Assembly: GCA_034007295.1 (NCBI GenBank)
Contig: JAVERC010000010.1
Location: forward strand, 1 to 64,000
Direction of reading: 5' to 3'
From: JACKCP01 sp034007295
Lineage (GTDB): Bacteria > Desulfobacterota > Desulfobacteria > Desulfobacterales > JACKCP01
Length of the DNA: 64,000 nt
Position numbers and translations under genes: made by a program. The notes below the pieces were generated by a model. That model was not told where the DNA came from. It did not search any database and worked only from the letters and a program-made list of their open reading frames with translations. Below, one piece after another: positions 60,078 through 64,000 of this stretch. How positions within the stretch are numbered: the stretch's first letter is position 1; the number at the start of each line of letters is the position of its first letter.

Positions 60078-60598
60078 CGGCCTGTGTTTTTTTTCTGCAA
60101 TTTTAATTTTGAAATCAGTTCTTCAAATGATTCTTCTTCATTTTTATTGCTGGTATCTATCTGTATTCTGTCTGATTTCCAGTCATGATATTCTCTTTTT
60201 TCAATTTGTTCCCATGTCGGTAATTCTAATCCGTGAATATCATTTTTTCTGTTTTGCACTCTGTTTTTATGAATTGATTTATCACTGCAAACAATTTCAA
60301 TATCTGTATATTTACTGTTTTCCTTTATTGCCGCCTCATGCCATTCTTTTCTTGTCAGATCAATTGGATTGCAGCAGTCAACAACCACATCGCTGCCAAT
60401 TGCCAGGTTATCCTTAACAATTCTGTAAGCAAGCCTGTATCCTTCACCTTCAACTTTTATTGAACATACTTCTCTTAGTCCCTGTTCAATTGTATCAATC
60501 CTGAAATAAGGCATTCCATAAAATGCAGCAAATTTCTTTGAGATTGTTGTTTTCCCCGTGCCGGGAAGGCCTGAAAATATATACAAGGTCGGTTTCAT
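60068..60598 (-). CDS. P-loop kinase-like ATPase (AAA_33 / zeta-toxin-like)
   Basis: 176 aa. 'IFSGLPGTGKTTISKKFA' is the Walker A; 'FRIDTIEQGL' and 'DVVVDCCNPIDLTRKEWHEAA' follow as in predicted small-molecule kinases of the AAA_33 group; basic C-terminus. It phosphorylates an unknown small molecule; related zeta toxins act on UDP-sugars but no antitoxin gene is adjacent. It follows the alpha/beta-hydrolase gene by about 18 bp in the same direction. Confidence 0.8.
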   Translation of the reverse strand: MKPTLYIFSGLPGTGKTTISKKFAAFYGMPYFRIDTIEQGLREVCSIKVEGEGYRLAYRIVKDNLAIGSDVVVDCCNPIDLTRKEWHEAAIKENSKYTDIEIVCSDKSIHKNRVQNRKNDIHGLELPTWEQIEKREYHDWKSDRIQIDTSNKNEEESFEELISKLKLQKKNTGRKR

Positions 60599-60616
60599 AC
60601 TATTCCAATCTTTTAA

Positions 60617-61585
60617 TCAGTCTTTTTTGTAATTTTGTTTTAGCAGCAGTTCCTTTGACAGCCAGCGTCTGATATCATTTAGAACAAAATCGGCTGAGTT
60701 ATCAGCAGCAGAAAGATTTAGAGAATGATCATAACCAGGATAAAACAGGTAAGTAATATTTTTCTTTTTTGCATTTTTTATCAATTCCATCATTTCAGAA
60801 GCCTTTTCAGGTGAAGCTGATTTATCATTTCCGCCTTGTACAAATAGAACCGGGGTTTCTATGCTTAACAGCAGCTCCAGTTGATCTGTTGACAACATGG
60901 TCTTCCACCATAAATATCCATGATTACTCATTGATATTTCAAAAGGATCGTTCTTGAGTATATAATCTGCAAACTGAGTAAAGCCTTCAATGTTTTTTTT
61001 CAATTCTTCTGGTGAGCTTGATGAATATTTCATACTATGAATAACGTCATCAATAAAAAAACGTCCGCCTCCGCCAAAAAGAATGGCAGCTTTGATATAA
61101 GTAACTTTTGAACTTAGAATGTTTGCCACTAAAGAACCTTCACTACCACCAATCAGGATTATTCTTTTGTAATTATAGCAAGAAATTATTGTAGTAATAA
61201 CTTTATCAAGGTCTGTTACTCTTTGGTAAGGATTATCCTTTTTCATATATCCAGCCGGACAATCAATACGTTCAGGGTCAGGATTATAGGGGAGGGTTTC
61301 ATCTATTCCATATTTTTCAACAGTCAATGCATCAACTGCAGGGTATATGGTCTTGAGTTTTTCTATAGTCTTAATCCTGCTTACACTGTTACAATCAGAT
61401 CCCTGCAGAATAACTAAAAGATCTTCTGTGTGTCTGTTTTGCTGTTTAAGGTGTAAGTAATAATTTATTCTGGTACCATCTTCTCTTTTTATTGTAATTG
61501 GGTTTGGCATAATTGTTTGAGCAATTATCGGTGAAGAACAAAGCAAGAAATAAAACAATATACAGAAACGCTTTAAACTGAACAA
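60617..61585 (-). CDS. Exported alpha/beta-hydrolase
   Basis: 322 aa from TTG 61585, chosen because GGAGG lies 4-5 nt upstream and a clean signal peptide ('FSLKRFCILFYFLLCSSPIIAQ') results; the frame can extend to 61615. Triad candidates: Ser in 'IGGSEGSLVAN', Asp in 'VQGGNDKSASPEKA', His in 'YPGYDHSLN'. Likely a secreted or periplasmic esterase/peptidase-like enzyme; the substrate is unknown. Confidence 0.75.
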   Translation of the reverse strand: MFSLKRFCILFYFLLCSSPIIAQTIMPNPITIKREDGTRINYYLHLKQQNRHTEDLLVILQGSDCNSVSRIKTIEKLKTIYPAVDALTVEKYGIDETLPYNPDPERIDCPAGYMKKDNPYQRVTDLDKVITTIISCYNYKRIILIGGSEGSLVANILSSKVTYIKAAILFGGGGRFFIDDVIHSMKYSSSSPEELKKNIEGFTQFADYILKNDPFEISMSNHGYLWWKTMLSTDQLELLLSIETPVLFVQGGNDKSASPEKASEMMELIKNAKKKNITYLFYPGYDHSLNLSAADNSADFVLNDIRRWLSKELLLKQNYKKD

Positions 61586-61646
61586 GATACCTCCATTATT
61601 TGAAAAAAGGGTCAAGAGTAAATTGCCCTTTTTTTTTATTGCAAAA

Positions 61647-61707
61647 GGATTACACCTGTCAGGAAAGTTATCTTCCTGATCAGCCGGACAGCCCAGGTGC
61701 GTGATCC
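61647..61707. other. Structured spacer upstream of the hydrolase gene
   Basis: Outer arms ggat-acacctg / caggtg-cgtg-atcc enclose an inner hairpin tcaggaa / ttcctga. More G+C-rich than the flanks. It lies between two minus-strand genes. Confidence 0.45.
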
Positions 61708-61762
61708 TTATGCCGGGTCGTGCTGCTCCTTAGCTATGGTGAGTCCTATCCCGATTTTGAAA

Positions 61763-62113
61763 TTATTCAGACCAAACAGCGTATTCATTTTTATTGGGGT
61801 CAGTGAAGTGAAATCTTTTTCCACCGGGAAATGAAAAAACTGGTTTAATAATTTCTCCTCCTGATTGTTCAATTTTTAATTGAGTTGCTTGAAGATCATT
61901 ACTATATAAGACTATTAAAGGGCTTCCTGAATCAACAGAGACTTTTAAATCTGATTTGTAAAAGCCGCCATCAATCCCTTCGTTGCTGAAACTACAATAG
62001 TCCGGGCCATAGTCAACAAAAGACCAGTCAAATACCTTTGAAAAAAAATCTTTCGTAATTTCAATGTTTTTGGAAGGTATCTCAATGTAGTTGATTTTAT
62101 TGTGATTGGTCAT
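61763..62113 (-). CDS. VOC-family (glyoxalase-like) protein
   Basis: 116 aa. 'INYIEIPSKNIEITKDFFSKVFDWSFVDYGPDYCSF' and 'GGKRFHFTDPNKNEYAVWSE' are the paired beta-alpha-beta halves of a vicinal oxygen chelate domain. Such proteins are found as small dioxygenases, glyoxalases or resistance proteins; no specific role can be assigned. 'aaggataa' precedes the ATG. Confidence 0.85.
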   Translation of the reverse strand: MTNHNKINYIEIPSKNIEITKDFFSKVFDWSFVDYGPDYCSFSNEGIDGGFYKSDLKVSVDSGSPLIVLYSNDLQATQLKIEQSGGEIIKPVFSFPGGKRFHFTDPNKNEYAVWSE

Positions 62114-62397
62114 AAATATTTATCCTTAAGTTTTAAAGTGCTGTAAATCAGAGGTGCGGCTTTTTGCATCGCCTGTATTTATTTGTATGTGCCAAGCGGG
62201 ACATGCTTTTAAAAGTGAGTCAAACTTATCATACAGGATGATTTGTTGGCAAGTCTTAGGCCCAGCCAGATGGAGGCGGAGGATGCAGCGTTATAACAAG
62301 GGAACACCAAAAATTCCGGGTACATAATGCTTTTTAAATATTATGCAGTAAAAAAACGTTTCATGTCACCGGAATTTTTCGATTAGACAATTGATTG
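62114..62397. other. Gene-free spacer with inverted segments
   Basis: About 280 bp, locally G+C-rich ('ggaggcggaggatgcagcg'). tgccaa near 62188 and ttggca near 62255 form a long-range inverted pair. I considered an integron attC site but the core sequences do not match (see rejected). Confidence 0.35.
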
Positions 62398-62886
62398 CTA
62401 TTCATTAAAGAAATATTCCTTTTTCCCTTTTCTATAGAGGCCTTCATGAACACTTGTTAATTTAAATCCATAATAATTGAATATATTTTGAAACAAAGGC
62501 AACTTTTCTTCAGAAACTGTGCAAAATGGTTTCTCTGTATTTAAAGCTTTAAAAGATCGTTGAAATAAATTATATCCAATCTTTTGACCTTGAAAATTTT
62601 CAGTAACCTTTATTGTTGAAATCTTTTTTTCAGAAGAATTTTTTATTATTGAAATGCCTGCCACTTTCTCTTCGATTACCTCTATTAAGATTTGCCTATT
62701 GGAATTAACTAACCCAGGGACAACAGTATTACAGAACCATTGATCAAAATTAGGATAATAACGCTTTGTATCTTTTAAAACCATTTGAATTACATTTAAA
62801 TAAGAACAACATAAAGCACCAAGCATCTTATGAGTGTCAATGTATTTACTTCTATTTTGCAAGTAGTTAAAATTATTTAGTTTCAT
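62398..62886 (-). CDS. GNAT-family N-acetyltransferase
   Basis: 162 aa. The acetyl-CoA loop region is 'ISTIKVTENFQGQKIGYNLFQRSFKAL' and the end 'FQNIFNYYGFKLTSVHEGLYRKGKKEYFF'. The 'IEVIEEKVAGISIIKN' strand pair precedes it. Substrate is unknown. The start codon overlaps the stop of the upstream membrane-protein gene by 1 bp, so the two are translationally linked. Confidence 0.8.
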   Translation of the reverse strand: MKLNNFNYLQNRSKYIDTHKMLGALCCSYLNVIQMVLKDTKRYYPNFDQWFCNTVVPGLVNSNRQILIEVIEEKVAGISIIKNSSEKKISTIKVTENFQGQKIGYNLFQRSFKALNTEKPFCTVSEEKLPLFQNIFNYYGFKLTSVHEGLYRKGKKEYFFNE

Positions 62887-63863
62887 TAGACCCCCCTCTC
62901 AGTTTTTTGAACTTCGATAGTTTTTTCAATTTGAAAATTATTGAATAGTTTAGTCGTTATAAAATTACCACCGACGCCTCCAATACAGCCAAGAAGGAGG
63001 GTAAATATTATGACAATTGTAAGTAACCAATAATTTCTTTTTATATATGTAGTTTTGAGAAATAAGCTATAATCAGAAAATTCTTTTTCTTTCCAATGAT
63101 AGGCAATCATTTTATTGAACAATTGATTCTGTCCAATATATTCATTCCAAATAGGATTTTCCAATATTCTTGATGCTTTTAACTCTTTACTTTTAAATAC
63201 AAAATCGTTGAACATGTCAGTTATCAAAAAAAGATTCATTGAATCAAGCGTATAATCATCCGCAATACTCTCTACTATTGTTGGCGGTAATTTTCTAATA
63301 GTATTAATATTGAACTCAATAAAATTTATTTTTTTAAAAAAGCCATCAATTATAAAATTATTCTCTCTGAGTGTTTTTAAAATTTTATCAATTTTATTTA
63401 ACCTGAATCTATAATACACTGTATTGACATCACCTTTTGGCTTAGTCTTGGAGGTTATGCTAATTTTCGTACCTCTTTTCAAATTTTCACACTCAACGGA
63501 GGAAAATTTTATATCTTCACTATTGATATTACAATAATGAAAAGCATTACCATTTGGCCCTGTCACTTTATGAAATATCCCATCACCATTTGAAATTGTC
63601 ATTTTTTTATTAAACAATGCATTTGTTAATTTAGCATTGGCTGACAATTCAACAATTTTATCCTTGAAATCAGTGTGCTGACAGATAAATGGCAGGAACA
63701 AATGAACGGACTCAATAGAAGGGAAATTAATGATTTTCAAACCAAACTCTATACTATTTAATTTTTCATCTTTTGATAGCCAAAGATTAATATCTAAATG
63801 AATTTTTGGAAGTTTTTCTTTGCAATCATTTTTTATATCCCACCATAGTGCTATAGAATTCAT
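62886..63863 (-). CDS. Membrane-anchored protein of unknown function
   Basis: 325 aa. A large soluble N-terminal part ('IALWWDIKNDCKEKLPKIHLDINLWLSKD', 'LFLPFICQHTDFKDKIVELSANAKLTNALFN', 'VTGPNGNAFHYCNI') is followed by one transmembrane helix at about 282-304 ('YWLLTIVIIFTLLLGCIGGVGG') and a short tail. No family is recognised. It overlaps the upstream gene by 4 bp and the GNAT gene by 1 bp, so it is the middle member of a tight operon. Confidence 0.65.
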   Translation of the reverse strand: MNSIALWWDIKNDCKEKLPKIHLDINLWLSKDEKLNSIEFGLKIINFPSIESVHLFLPFICQHTDFKDKIVELSANAKLTNALFNKKMTISNGDGIFHKVTGPNGNAFHYCNINSEDIKFSSVECENLKRGTKISITSKTKPKGDVNTVYYRFRLNKIDKILKTLRENNFIIDGFFKKINFIEFNINTIRKLPPTIVESIADDYTLDSMNLFLITDMFNDFVFKSKELKASRILENPIWNEYIGQNQLFNKMIAYHWKEKEFSDYSLFLKTTYIKRNYWLLTIVIIFTLLLGCIGGVGGNFITTKLFNNFQIEKTIEVQKTERGV

Positions 63864-64000
63864 ATTTCAAAACACCTTTGTAATAAATTAGATTCATTTA
63901 GGCTTAAATATTTATACATTTGAGGAGCATGGTATTTTTTAAATATTTTTTTTAAATCAATGCTTCCCACAGGTTTTTCATAGAAACCTATTTTAATAAC
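63860..64000 (-). CDS. C-terminal end of an unrecognised gene (runs off the window)
   Basis: An open minus-strand frame covers the last 141 bp: '...IGFYEKPVGSIDLKKIFKKYHAPQMYKYLSLNE...LLQRCFEI', ending in TGA that overlaps the ATG of the next gene (atga). The overlap pattern makes it very likely a real gene and the first known member of the operon. Too short to classify. Confidence 0.55.
   Translation of the reverse strand, partial: VIKIGFYEKPVGSIDLKKIFKKYHAPQMYKYLSLNESNLLQRCFEI

Noticed and set aside
62114..62397. Integron attC site between small same-direction genes
   Set aside because: The candidate core 'gttataac' does not fit GTTRRRY/RYYYAAC pairing, the two spacers here do not resemble each other, and no integrase is present.
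1..64000. tRNA or rRNA genes
   Set aside because: No T-loop/anticodon-arm pattern or rRNA-like conserved block was recognised on either strand while reading; a tRNA search program would be decisive.

Overview
The window is A+T-rich (roughly one third G+C by eye) and reads as a bacterial chromosome, most likely of a Desulfobacterota-like (deltaproteobacterial) anaerobe. That placement is inference from the gene mix: class III PHA synthase, pyruvate phosphate dikinase, bacterioferritin, thiol peroxidase, a GAF-GspE ATPase, a sigma-54-type promoter and a HIS7-like HisH-HisF fusion. No rRNA or tRNA gene and no CRISPR array was seen.

Layout. 0.3-3 kb (minus): a polar amino acid ABC transporter. 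3.2-5.6 kb: acyltransferase and class II photolyase, closed by a strong terminator. 5.7-7.1 kb: MerR regulator and flavoprotein. 7.4-10.1 kb: a sulfatase-modifying-factor-like exported protein, a LysM protein and a phosphoesterase. 10.5-13.3 kb: phaE-phaC-phaJ behind a candidate sigma-54 promoter. 13.5-21 kb: ppdK, an ABC-F ATPase and a GspE-like ATPase. 21-26.7 kb: DUF2721, SlyD-like PPIase, bacterioferritin, and a lipid cluster (acyltransferase, phospholipase D, acyl-ACP thioesterase) ending with a ZIP transporter. 26.7-36 kb: a PEGA/SUMF1 protein that seems to start at AUU, a cobalamin riboswitch driving metE, a fused hisHF, a cold-shock gene and an FAD dehydrogenase. 36-43 kb: a complete trpL-E-G-D-C-F-B-A operon with a textbook attenuator.

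From 43 kb on the content is more accessory: an IS4-like remnant, mazEF, pentapeptide and ankyrin proteins, selO, tpx, two small membrane proteins and a soluble protein preceded by matching palindromes, an orphan Rhs tip with a putative immunity lipoprotein, several transposase remnants, a higher-G+C calcium-binding-like gene, and finally a minus-strand run of small unrelated genes ending in a translationally coupled, unrecognised three-gene operon that runs off the right edge.

The most pervasive unexplained structure is a family of about 45-155 bp imperfect-palindromic repeats (called family A here), with at least 13 full, short or degenerate copies between genes from 1 to 53.7 kb and none seen in the last 10 kb. 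Two further, weaker repeat families (B and C) lie in the same spacers. Regulation visible in sequence: trp attenuation, B12 riboswitch control of metE, a mazEF operator over its promoter, and many intrinsic terminators.
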